The notes beneath the pieces were generated by a model. That model did no database searches and was not told the DNA's origin. It was given only the letters and a program-made list of their open reading frames with translations. DNA of 64,000 nucleotides. It comes from Sinohyriopsis cumingii (lineage: Eukaryota > Mollusca > Bivalvia > Unionida > Unionidae). The stretch is from positions 143,112,251 through 143,176,250 of the forward strand of contig CM068827.1 in assembly GCA_028554795.2 (NCBI GenBank), in the 5' to 3' direction. A program made the translations under genes and the position numbers. Below are positions 17,336 through 27,925 of the stretch, in pieces. Position 1 is the first letter of the stretch. Each line of letters begins with the position of its first letter.

Positions 17336-18520
17336 CTTCAGATGTTGCTGGTAACAGGCAGGGCTGACAAACGTACGCAGACAAGTTGAACAAGGCACTG
17401 GTTCTTCGCTCAGACAGGGTGGAGAGGCCAAACATCCTGGGCATTTCAATCCACAATGCTTGTGTTGCTCTCGATTGTTATAACCATAATCACATTTCTC
17501 ACAATAATAACCGTATCCCAGGAATCCAGTGATACTGGTAATGGTATCGAAATGGTCATCGTGATGATAGACATGAATGTATTTTCCGTCATTAAAGTCT
17601 TGGCCTCGAAACAACAGAGACCCGCGCATTTCTTGAGGGTGCACTTTCAAGGTGTAGCGTGGAGCTAGGGCATCTTGCAATTTTTGCATCTCAGGAATGC
17701 CACAGGGTGTGTCTTTGGACAGGCCAGCTTGTTGCAACAGGAGTTCTGCTTCGTTTCGTTGTTTGGTTCGGTTCGATTTTCGAATGTTCTCCCAGGTTCT
17801 TTTCCATTCTACCGTGTCGTTCTTGTTGGCATAGGTTCGTCCCACCACGATGGCACGGGCTAAGCACATCTGGTCTTGAGGGTTCTTAATTCGGACGAGA
17901 CTCTTTTTGGTGTTGCGAAGGTCGTCCACCAATAACATCTTTTTGCGTCCTGTCCCTTGAGGAAGAGAGACGTGAGCCATTTTCAGTGTGGCTTTACCAT
18001 CGGTGATGTCAAACTGGTCATTAGATTGTTGTACGTGTTGAATCTTGTCCATGACTTTGGAAGGGGTTAGTTCTGCGGGTCTGCTAAACTCGATCCAAAC
18101 AGGGGATTTCAAACCGTCGTGATCTATGGATAGTGTCAAGCGATCGTCTTCTTTGGGTTGACATTGTCGCTTGAGTGAGGTGAGCAAAGAATCCCACATC
18201 TCGGTGATAAACTCTTCTGCTTTCTCCAAGGGTACGTCGGCCTTGAAATCTTTAAACTTCACCGTGTAGGTGTAAGCCGTGGTTCTAAATTTTCTAGAGG
18301 AGCGCTTTTCCGTCTCTCGAATGGAATAGTACTTTTCAGGGTTGACTAAGGGTGGTGAACTTGGTTTAGAGGGTTCGGATTCTGGTTCACTCATGTCCTC
18401 TTCAAAATCACTGGCATGAATTTGTGCCAAGATTTCAGCCCTGGTACGAGGCGATAGATCACGTTTCTGCCTCTTACATTCTTCTTCTTCTTTCTTCTCG
18501 AATGAATGAGATCGTTTCAT
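17336..18520 (-). pseudogene. polB: family B DNA polymerase, N-terminal part with zinc-binding region
   Basis: Starts at an ATG (18520) behind a TATA box. The opening is acidic/basic and low-complexity (SHSFEKKEEEECKRQKR), followed by a region with SPVWIEFSRPAEL (about 127-139) and MCLARAIVVGRTYAN (about 222-236). Near the end, paired Cys/His motifs (CEKCDYGYNNREQHKHC, CPGC, CSTCLRTF) resemble the zinc-binding segment found just before Exo I in Maverick polymerases. Past about residue 395 the frame runs into non-homologous sequence, although it stays open to 17135. Where Exo I should begin, the sequence instead enters the Exo III frame. Confidence 0.85.
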
Positions 18521-18540
18521 CTTGAGTGCAAAACGTCAAA

Positions 18541-18655
18541 TGACTCAAGTTTAAACACCACAGACTAATTTATAGTCTTGGCAAACCAGCGTATATAAAA
18601 AGGGTGTGTGTCTTGTCCTTTCACTATTCATTTCACTCTCAAGCCGAGCACAACG
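18541..18655. promoter_or_regulatory. divergent promoter: polymerase (-) and zinc-knuckle gene (+)
   Basis: The minus strand has CTATAAATTAG (TATA 18568-18574) for the polymerase and the plus strand has TATATAAAAAGGG (18592-18604) for the zinc-knuckle gene, only about 20 bp apart. The plus-strand TATA at 18592 puts transcription start near 18622. That makes the ATG at 18656 the likely start and argues against the upstream in-frame ATG at 18608. Confidence 0.75.
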
Positions 18656-19126
18656 ATGGAAGAGACTACCCAGATGGAACGTTTCGTCAGAGCTTTGCGA
18701 GGGGTCATTAGAAAATTCTCTTCAGACCAGCCGACGGACTACTCTCCTTCCTTTCGAGATAAAAGTCAAGATACTTGCTATATCTGTCAGAGGAAAGGGC
18801 ATTGGTCTTCAGGGTGTCCAGTCCGTCAAAAAAGAACAAAAACAGGGACTAAAAGAGACAAAAGTCAAGATACCTGTTATTATTGTGAAGAAAAAGGACA
18901 TTGGTCTCCAGATTGCCCAAAAAAGAAACAAGAGGAGTCAGAAGAAAAGAAGGATTCTTCAGAAGAAGAGAGGGATTCTTCGGAAGAAGAGAGGGATTCT
19001 TCAGAGGAAGAAGAGGAAGAAAGAAGACAATTCTGTTTAAAAGAAGCAAAGAAACAGGAGAAGAAAAGAAGAAGGGAAGAAAATGAGGTAAAAACGGTGA
19101 AGAAATTCAAAAAACAGAGAGACTAA
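18656..19126 (+). CDS. two-CCHC zinc-knuckle protein, 156 aa
   Basis: One of the few plus-strand genes. The start MEETTQMERFVRALRGV is chosen because the upstream ATG at 18608 lies too close to the TATA box. Two CX2CX4HX4C zinc knuckles are visible, CYICQRKGHWSSGC and CYYCEEKGHWSPDC, about 35 residues apart, each preceded by a DKSQDT repeat. They are followed by an acidic/Ser tract with three ERDSSEE-type repeats and a Lys/Arg-rich tail. Zinc knuckles of this form bind single-stranded nucleic acid in Gag and CNBP-like proteins; capture from a retroelement or host gene is a possibility. No histone-type stem-loop follows on the plus strand. ATTAAA near 19158 could be a poly(A) signal. Confidence 0.8.
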   Translation: MEETTQMERFVRALRGVIRKFSSDQPTDYSPSFRDKSQDTCYICQRKGHWSSGCPVRQKRTKTGTKRDKSQDTCYYCEEKGHWSPDCPKKKQEESEEKKDSSEEERDSSEEERDSSEEEEEERRQFCLKEAKKQEKKRRREENEVKTVKKFKKQRD

Positions 19127-19377
19127 ACAAGGAGAAAGAAGAAGTCAATGAACTTTTAATTAAAGTGTTCTGTGGTGAATTGTGAATTGGATTGTAAAAA
19201 AATGGATAAAAGAATACATGAATGATATAAGGTAAGTGTCTTTGAGTTTTGATTTTAAAATAAGAAGCTACACTCACGCACTCATACACAGACACGTACT
19301 ATAAGGGTAAAATGGGTGGGGTTTATTTTTGAGTTATTGGCAAATTGAAATTGTATTTCTTTTCGAGAAATGTGGGT

Positions 19378-19393
19378 GGCCCTGAAAAGGGCC
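19378..19393 (-). terminator. histone-type 3' stem-loop after the Q-rich gene
   Basis: On the minus strand: GGCCCTTTTCAGGGCC followed directly by ACCCA, then TTTCTCGAAAAGAAATAC. This is the closest match in the window to the metazoan histone consensus. It is 26 nt past the stop at 19419. TTTATT near 19321-19326 gives a possible backup AATAAA. Confidence 0.9.
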
Positions 19394-19418
19394 TTTTTAT
19401 TTTGGTGTAGGGGTGAGT

Positions 19419-19981
19419 TTAACCAATCAACTTTAACTGCCTTAAGCCTTTGCCACGGCCAAGGCCTACTTCTGATGATTGGGTTGAAATCACTAAGGGT
19501 GGTACGACAGGCTTAGTCACAGGGTTGGCGTGTTTAGCTCGGGAAGGTCGTATTCTCTTCGGTCGTGATAAAGAAGTCTGATACATTTGTTTCAGACTTC
19601 TTAACTCCGCTAAAATGTCCAACAGTACCGTAGCCGTTTGATTTTCACCCTCTTGTTTCTTTGCTGCTACTTCTTCTTGCTGTTGTTGCTGTTGTTTTTT
19701 TCTTACCTCTTCTTGTTGTTGTTGCTGTTGCTGTAGGAGAAAAAAGCTTGTTCCGCTTCCTTTTGTCGTTGCATAAATTTCTCCAATTCTTCTTTCTGTC
19801 TCTGTCTAAAATTCTCCACTTGCGGTAATGAAGAAGGTAACGAAGGTTCTGGAACAAATTCTTGCGAGGTAAGAAAATCCACAAAATCCCAGTGTACCTC
19901 TTCTGAAAGTAAGTCCGGGTTCCCTTGGGCAGTCTCCCCTGCTGGTGCACCCCAATGGATCGTTTTCTGAGTTTCCGTCAT
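19419..19981 (-). pseudogene. Q-rich accessory gene, frame-broken
   Basis: The N-terminal frame (19703-19981) begins MTETQKTIHWGAPAGETAQG and reads into a Gln/Glu-rich helix (RQRQKEELEKFMQRQKEAEQ), then stops soon after. The C-terminal frame (19419 to about 19745) contains the CAG/CAA glutamine tract, a LDILAELRSLKQMYQT helix and a basic SRPKRIRPSRAKH region. They are one base apart in frame around a six-T run near 19741-19746. On the minus strand a pyrimidine-rich TTTTTTCTCCTACAG and an AGAG/GTAAGA also occur here, so a small intron cannot be excluded. TATA at 20029-20036; stem-loop at 19378-19393. Function unknown. Confidence 0.6.
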
Positions 19982-20200
19982 GTTGAATCACTGTCGCATA
20001 GATTGACTGCACACAAGTGCTAACGAATCTATATAGACCACGTGACGTCACAGACTGCTCTCTTCGGATTGGATGCGAGCTGACTGAATTTTGTAACGCG
20101 TGTTCGGATTGGTGAATGAATTCAATCTGTTTCAATCCTTCCTGTACCTATAAATAAGCACAGTTCACTGCATTGATTCACCTATTCTCGTCGCTTCAAG
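19982..20200. promoter_or_regulatory. bidirectional promoter of the two right-end genes: CRE, CCAAT, TATA
   Basis: For the minus-strand gene a TATATAG box lies at 20029-20036. For the plus-strand gene TATAAATA lies at 20149-20156, 45 nt before the ATG. Between them are a CACGTG E-box overlapping a TGACGTCA CRE (20039-20050) and two ATTGG (CCAAT, reversed) sites in TTCGGATTGG contexts (about 20063-20071 and 20103-20112). CCAAT plus TATA is also the layout of many histone promoters. Confidence 0.7.
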
Positions 20201-20437
20201 ATGTGGACCACAGTTGAGTCATCCACCCTTGTGTCTTCCATGATGTTTAGGACGGACATGCTCATGTATGTCAGGTCAAAGTGGACTGTTGTTGATAGGA
20301 CAGATACTAGTCAATGGATGAGGAGAGTTTACATAGAAAGACAAGGATGTCTCAAGAGGGTACTTGTGTATGGACCGGTAGTTAGAAGGAGTTTAAGAAG
20401 AAGAAGAAGAAGATGTGACAGATGCCATCTATGTTAA
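20201..20437 (+). CDS. Arg-rich small protein at right end, 78 aa
   Basis: The product starts MWTTVESSTLVSSMMFRTDM and ends in an Arg-rich cluster (VVRRSLRRRRRRCDRCHLC) with a CxxCxxC arrangement. It has a TATAAATA box 45 nt upstream, an untranslated leader, and a histone-type stem-loop 25 nt after the stop, inside the right TIR. It reads outward, mirroring gene A at the left end. The basic tail suggests nucleic-acid binding or nuclear targeting; protamine/core-like function is only inference. No homologue could be recognised. Confidence 0.7.
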   Translation: MWTTVESSTLVSSMMFRTDMLMYVRSKWTVVDRTDTSQWMRRVYIERQGCLKRVLVYGPVVRRSLRRRRRRCDRCHLC

Positions 20438-20452
20438 TATTAATATTAACAT

Positions 20453-20794
20453 AAACCCAAAGGCCCTTTTCAGGGCCAGCCATATTTCTCGAAAAGAGAT
20501 AGCCTTTCCATTGCCTACCCCTTTACTAAATTTAAATTTAAATTTAAATTTAAAAAAAAACTTTAAAAAAAAAAATCCCATATTCAATTCCCCTTGTCCC
20601 TAGACAAACCCAAACTCTATTCCCATGTTAATTTCCCTTGTCCCTAGACAGACCCAAACTCTATGTTAAATTCCCATTGTCCCTAAAGTGACCCACGATT
20701 TTTCTCCATGTTAAATTTCCATTGTCCCTAAAGTGTCCCAGGGGTCTTTTTAATGCTAAGTCCCATTGTCCCTAATGTATCCCACTTAACTACT
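20453..20794 (-). repeat. right terminal inverted repeat of element 1
   Basis: About 342 bp, the reverse complement of 4175-4520 with only a few substitutions and one small length difference in the (TTTAAA)n/poly-A part. It carries the histone-type stem-loop serving the plus-strand gene at 20201-20437. The high identity of the two ends suggests relatively recent insertion or repair between the ends. Confidence 0.97.
20462..20477 (+). terminator. histone-type 3' stem-loop in right TIR
   Basis: GGCCCTTTTCAGGGCC on the plus strand, with ACCCAAA upstream and AGCCA downstream, and a GAAAAGAGA block 15 nt further on. It mirrors 4496-4511. Confidence 0.85.
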
Positions 20795-20800
20795 TCTAGT
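20795..20800. repeat. 6-bp target-site duplication, right
   Basis: TCTAGT directly abuts the right TIR and matches 4169-4174. Confidence 0.95.
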
Positions 20801-21460
20801 TTTGGAGCGACAGTTGTGTGTTTTGGATTTAAGGTATACTTCATTATAAAATTCATAACGACTTAGACCCTATCATATGGTATATAATGTTTGTTAATCA
20901 CATTAAATGTAATCTGCATTTGAAAATGTTTATATTTAAATTAAACCAACAACCGAAAGCTGTATAAATGTTACCTGTAACATTTCTTTAATTTTCTTTT
21001 ATTCTATATTGGTATTATACAACGCTTTATAGAATGATATCGATTGGTTTTGTCAATATCTTTACAGGCAACTGCAGTGTTTGAATGCTAACACCTCGAG
21101 TGTGAGCACATATTCGTTTCCACAAAAAATATGTCGATAAACTTTGTGCATTTTCCTCATAAATATTTCAAAAGATGCTTAAGTACAGTCAGTTTGGCAT
21201 TTCATTAATAACATATGCCTGTGAAGTAGGTAAGTTCCAAGAACATACGAAATGCGGGCAATGTACATCTATTTTCTTTTGCTTCTACATTTTTTTCTCC
21301 AAATGAAAATAAGATAAACCTACATAAGTGTTTCCTTCACTTTTCTTTTCTCTTCTGCTTCTTCTTCTTTGTCTAATGTAGAGTAGTTCCGCGCTAGTTT
21401 AAAGATATTTTACTGCAATATTTACAGCACAGGGAATTAGACTGCAATTCTTCACTAAAT
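20801..21460. other. host non-coding DNA right of element 1
   Basis: AT-rich sequence; no gene or repeat recognised. Confidence 0.5.
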
Positions 21461-21610
21461 GATTAAACGATCATGGTTGAGCATTTATCGATGTTTAAAT
21501 TTTACCTAATCACTCACAAAGTAAATAAAGTCCGAAGGACTTTATGTTAACTTTGTGAGTGATTATGTAAAATTTCACATCGATAAATACCCAACCATGA
21601 TTATTTTATC
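21461..21610. repeat. 150-bp foldback (near-perfect inverted repeat)
   Basis: Arms of about 70 bp pair with few mismatches around a central GTCCGAAGGAC. The arms contain ATCATGGTTG, ATTTATCGATGT and ATCACTCACAAAGT in opposite orientation. This is typical of a foldback-type MITE, but target duplications could not be confirmed by eye. Confidence 0.85.
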
Positions 21611-21739
21611 CTTATAATTCCAATTTCATCCTTTCTTTCGTCAAATCAACTTATTCGATCAACAATGCATTCCAATTTAAGTAGTGCGTACTTTCCTTTC
21701 ATTCGCCGCTTCACATCGCCGCACAATACGTAACCTGTA

Positions 21740-23010
21740 CAGAATCACACGAACATATTGACCACTGTCACAGTTACGTTTATTCAGAAACTTCATACTT
21801 TACATCTTAGGCTATGGCTTCCGATGGTTTCAACACATTTCGTTTATTTACAACAGTCTTGTTCAATTTTAGTCAGTCCCATCTGCTACGTCAGATGACC
21901 ATGACTTTACATAATAAGGGGGAAGGGTCCAGTTTTTATGTACAAATTAAATGCCGCAATCAGTGACCTAGTATAAAAAATCATAAAAAATCAAATACAC
22001 AAGTGAGGTCAAAAGGTCTATATTTTTAGATACCTATATTAAAACAAAGCATAAGAATAGTATTCACTTGAACAGAGAAGTCAATGGCAGTTCATAGCAG
22101 AAGAGGTTTATGCACCCCAACCTTATTTTATACCTGCATTTTTCACATCCAAATGCCATTTTTGACAGCATGTAGTGCTCACAGTGCAAACGCAAGCCCT
22201 TTCCCTGGATGAAAATTTTGAAAAACATTGTCTACTAAATAGTTTGATGCAATTCAGACTAGTTGTCATCCAAGCCGTTTTTGAGATACTCGGCTTGCCT
22301 TGAACCCACGTGTCTACTGCTATGGGAGGCTAGCTCTTCTTCCTAGCCAACTATTGGTATTTCACTATCAACATACTGCAGAGCAACTATGGAAGGTGTA
22401 CATGCCTGACATCAATTTCAAGAACAACACAAGCCCAAAACACCTAGTTCACAAATATATCCATATCTATAAATAGTAAACAATAATAGCTGAAAAAGTC
22501 ACACCATAGCCTTAAGTTAAGAAATTTGCTAGGGGCCAATTTACGAAACTGGACCCTGCCACCTAACAGCTGATACGGAAGAACTAGTGTGCTAGATTAA
22601 ATTTCCAATCAAACCTTAAATCATAATGGATTTTATCAATGAACAACATGGCAATATGAACAAGATGATGCTATCCCGTACTAACATAAAGGTAACAATT
22701 CAAAAAATTGTATACAGAAATAACATTTTATATCATTCTCAACAGCGTTAATACTTGTGAAGACCCGTTCAGTGATATAATGTCAAATGAAATTTAACTA
22801 CTGTCACGGTTACATTTATTCGGTAACTGCATGCTTTACATTTTAGGCAATGGATGCCCGTGGTGTCAGAATTTTTTTCACATAAAAAATAACATCCTTT
22901 TTATTTTAGTATGTCCTATACAGGAATAACATTGTATATTTTTTTCATCAGTGTTAATACTTAGCAAGACCCTTTAAGCTATCTAATGTGAAATCAAATG
23001 TGCAGTTGCT
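21740..23010. repeat. degenerate repeated blocks
   Basis: A TTACGTTTATTC..TTTACATCTTAGG segment near 21773-21815 recurs at 22808-22850. A TACAGAAATAACATT..GTTAATACTT..GACCC segment at 22711-22775 recurs at 22918-22975. Divergence is substantial. The repeat family is unknown and no protein is encoded. Confidence 0.5.
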
Positions 23011-24258
23011 AAATGTAGAGTTGCTCGCAAAACCGGCCATATGTTTTGTTAGGGTGCATAGTTGAGTGATGGAGTGCGGGAATGAATTAATGACTACACA
23101 TACAAAATAATTTAAATTAGTAAAACAATCACCCTTATGGATTGTTATATACATTTTTCAATGGTGTTAAGTCAAATTGGCGGAGATGGTAGTTTTACTA
23201 TTTAAAAACATTATTTAATCTTTGAATAATGGTCTCATAAATATTTGTTTTTATTTTTGTTTAAGTGGTCATATCTACCATGCCACCAACACCCACACAT
23301 TTTTTTAAAAATAAGCAAACAAAATTAAAATAACAAAAATAAAACAAATTACCACTGAAAACGCCCAAGCCCCGTTTTGTGTTTCGTTTAGTAACCTCTG
23401 AATCTTGGTTTAATCCCTCAGCGGCCTCAAAATTGACTGGCCCAGTTCCCACGCTGTTATTGTTGTCGTTGTGCATGGCTAGGGTGACTGAGGTCATGGG
23501 GTATTACGTGAGGGAATTTATTAATCTCTGTTATTCTGTTTCGTTTTCAGCGTTTGTAACATCCAAAAAACTCTGCAGAAAATTGGAATGAAAAATCACC
23601 GTATTCGGCCATTTTGTGCGACTATGTAGCAGACGAACGCCAAATTGTAAACTATGCATTTCAATCAAAGAATATTTGAAAAAGTATTTTAAAAAATGTA
23701 TAATTTATATTTATTTGCTGACTAAAAAAATTAAAAGATGAAATAATCGTTTCACGATGAGGTGTCTGGAATGTTTATATTGCAAACAGTACAAAAACCG
23801 AAAGTAGTCCCAGAATTTATCGATATGTAAAAAATTCCAGGTCAGTATCACGTGACCGTTTAGAGCCAATCGTATTGCAGAAAATCCGTTTCATTTATAA
23901 AAATTGGAATGATAACTTAGCAGCAGCCCTTTCCCAAGTACACGTGTAGATAAATGAAAAGTGGTAAAATGAATTATAATACTAGTCATAGTTTCTTTTA
24001 CAATGAATATACAGTACTTAATAGGTTAACCTGACTCAAGATGTAACAAATATCTGGATGTGCATACTTTTGATTTTGTCTGCACTGAAACGTTGGCCTA
24101 AGTCAGAAATAAACTCTTAATTGTGCTTGAGTTTGAATGATCTTTCAACGTCTCTTCATTTGTTTTGTGCCATATTACCAAAAGAACATGATGATTCAGT
24201 TGGAAGATAGAGTATATACTTTGAAAGTTTTATTATAATGCAAGCCCTTGAACAGGTA

Positions 24259-24260
<2 letters not shown>
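23011..24260. other. host non-coding DNA
   Basis: No gene or clear repeat. Confidence 0.4.

Positions 24261-24333
<73 letters not shown>
24261..24333. repeat. (TA)n microsatellite
   Basis: About 36 uninterrupted TA units. Confidence 0.99.
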
Positions 24334-24336
<3 letters not shown>

Positions 24337-24596
24337 ATCAGTGTCGTGTCGCTCTTATGTATGTTAAAAAAAAAAAAACTTTTTAGCCACATTAACCCAA
24401 TAGTATTTGGTGATAAGTAACTGAGGCATCTTCAATTGCTGGATTTGCTGCCAATTTATGATGTCTCCACTGATATATAATAACGTAATCGACTCACCCC
24501 CTTATCATTCTTAACTTCTAATTCAGCTTTTACTGTCAGACTCCAATAAAAGACATAGAATCTAAGATTCAATTTTATTTTATCCTATGGAATTTA

Positions 24597-24956
24597 CAGT
24601 GGCGTCGCTGGGGGGGGGGGGGGTGCGGGGGGTGCGGACCGCACCGGGTGACACCATCTCAGAGGGGTGACACCAAAATGAAAAATTGCAAATTTTACAG
24701 AGCACACACTGCTAGGTCTAGTCGGATTTCATAAGCGGATAACCGATCATAGTTAAATACATGACTAGCAGGCACAGCAGTGGCGTCGCTAGGTGGATGG
24801 GGGGGGGGTGCGGACTGCACCGGGTGACACCATCAGAGGGGGTGACACCAAAATGACATTACTAAGGATTCTGTATGGTCTGTTACGGAAGGAGGACCAT
24901 GGGGGTGACACCATGAGCTACCGCACTGGGTGACACCAACCCGAGTGACGCCACTG
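24597..24956. mobile_element. hAT-type MITE with 8-bp TSD and internal partial repeat
   Basis: The termini are CAGTGGCGTCGCT at the left and GTGACGCCACTG at the right. They are flanked by a perfect 8-bp duplication, GGAATTTA (24589-24596 and 24957-24964), which is diagnostic of hAT transposition. A second copy of the left terminus starts at 24778, and GGTGACACCA-type motifs repeat through the element. It is therefore a composite or internally duplicated MITE. No transposase is encoded. Confidence 0.9.
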
Positions 24957-24964
24957 GGAATTTA

Positions 24965-26297
<1,333 letters not shown>

Positions 26298-26469
26298 CTC
26301 GATGTCTCTTATCAGGCACTGCCTGTTTGATTAAGGTGCAGAGAGAATTCTGAAAACTATTACAAACTGGAAAGTTCAAAGTGTTTTTCAATTCGAAGCT
26401 GAAAAATAAATAAACACAGAATCTACAAATCAAGCAAAGTTCGTTTATTTGCTAACATTACATATGTCG

Positions 26470-27060
26470 TGTTAAATTCCCAACCTATCATTTACATCGG
26501 CATATTCTTTGTGATAGGAAAGAAATTTCGGAAAACCAATGTTGATCTACTTGTATTTCTGTATTGCACATTCTTTGTGATAGGAAAGAAATTTCGGAAA
26601 ACCAATGTTGATCTACTTGTATTTCCGTATTGCACATTTGCTACAACACTACACGAATACTTTCTGGAAAGGTAATTACACTGTTTCATAATATATATTT
26701 AAGGTCCTTATTTCTGGGAAGGTAATTACACTGTTTCATAATATATATTTAAGGTCCTTAAAGCGAGACTGTGAAACCTCTATATCTAGTTAACATCAAT
26801 GTACTTAAACATTAATCATCACAAGCAGTTATCATGATCATCATCGTAAACATCATCTGACCGTATTACCTGTCGTCAGATTTTGAGGACAAAAGTGCTA
26901 TAGGAGAAGTGGACTTAAAACGAAAGGTGGTCACACACAAGTTATCTCCCGTAAAGTATTAAAAGGGTATAAAGGGTGTAACTTAAGTAGGCTGATATAT
27001 GACAAAGTCGGTCTTTTTAGGCAAGAATTGCTTATAATGTTGAAAATGCCTGCCAATTCG
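26470..27060 (+). repeat. dispersed repeat family R, copy 3
   Basis: Shares ordered blocks with 1715-2515 (TTGCACATTTGCTACAA, CATCTGACCGTATTACCTG, AAAAGTGCTATAGGAG, and a distal GTACAAACTTT block). Internal tandem duplications are present: 66 bp twice at 26505-26636 and 50 bp twice at 26661-26760. Confidence 0.6.
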
Positions 27061-27167
27061 GTACAAACTTTTGATATATATGTAATTTTGATATATTTCA
27101 ATTTCAATTTCAGAATAGCATCTTCTTCCATCCCAGCTTAGTTTTCACGTTTTAAAAGCTTGCATGA

Positions 27168-27177
27168 AATAATAATA

Positions 27178-27213
<36 letters not shown>
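27168..27213. repeat. (AAT)n microsatellite
   Basis: AATAATAATAGTAATAATAA-type run. Confidence 0.95.
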
Positions 27214-27925
27214 GTGGTCAAACGAGAAGGAATACAATACCAGCTTGTCTGTTACCAGAGGCTTGCAATGAACCTGTTCCGATTGAAATCATCACCTGTC
27301 TTTTCAGAAAACTTGCATCTGTGAGCACCTCAGACGTCATGCCGATCTTCCGATGAATCAGATAAGATTCTTTTCAAATCTGATTGCATCTGTTTTATCA
27401 AAAGAAGGATGAAGGCAAATGAAACAGAATGAAGTATGGCAAATGCAGAAACTGTGAAGTTTGAATCAGTGAATTTACAATGCTGGTCTACAAGCTGTCA
27501 AGCAGCAAACTATCGAGAGATGAACCCTGTTGCTAATAGTGGATCTACTAAATGATACTTTTATACAAATACGTTAAAACTAAATTAATAACGATACAGA
27601 CAGGGTATGACCTGTCTATGCAATATGATAATAGCATTCGTTTGCTCAATGGGCAGTTTATTTTCCCTTTTCAGAGAATGAACTAAGCCTTGAAGTCGAG
27701 AAGTTCACTTCGGTACCATTACATTAACAAAAGCCTCACTGAAGCGATGCTACTAGTGATGGTATTGTGAGGTTATACCTTCTTACAAGGTGTCCGCTTT
27801 ATTTGGCTGTCGTTATCTAGAGGGTGATCGGCATTAATATTGCTGCCCGGATCGAGTAAATATTAAAATAAAGTGTGAAATTATAGATGTAATAAATAGA
27901 GATCTGAGCAGATATATAGAACAGA

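Larger units (their letters stand above)
4175..20794. mobile_element. Maverick/Polinton (adintovirus-type) element 1, complete, 16.6 kb
   Basis: Both ends are defined by inverted repeats starting AGTAGTTAAGTGGGATAC. They are flanked by a perfect 6-bp duplication, TCTAGT, at 4169-4174 and 20795-20800, as known for Polinton integration. Inside are the Maverick hallmark genes: retroviral-type integrase, family B DNA polymerase, packaging ATPase, double jelly-roll major capsid protein and penton-like protein. Its size is within the 15-20 kb family range. No adenain-like protease was found, and several core genes are interrupted. The core (about 7.7-19 kb) is visibly more GC-rich than the flanking host DNA. 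Confidence 0.97.
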
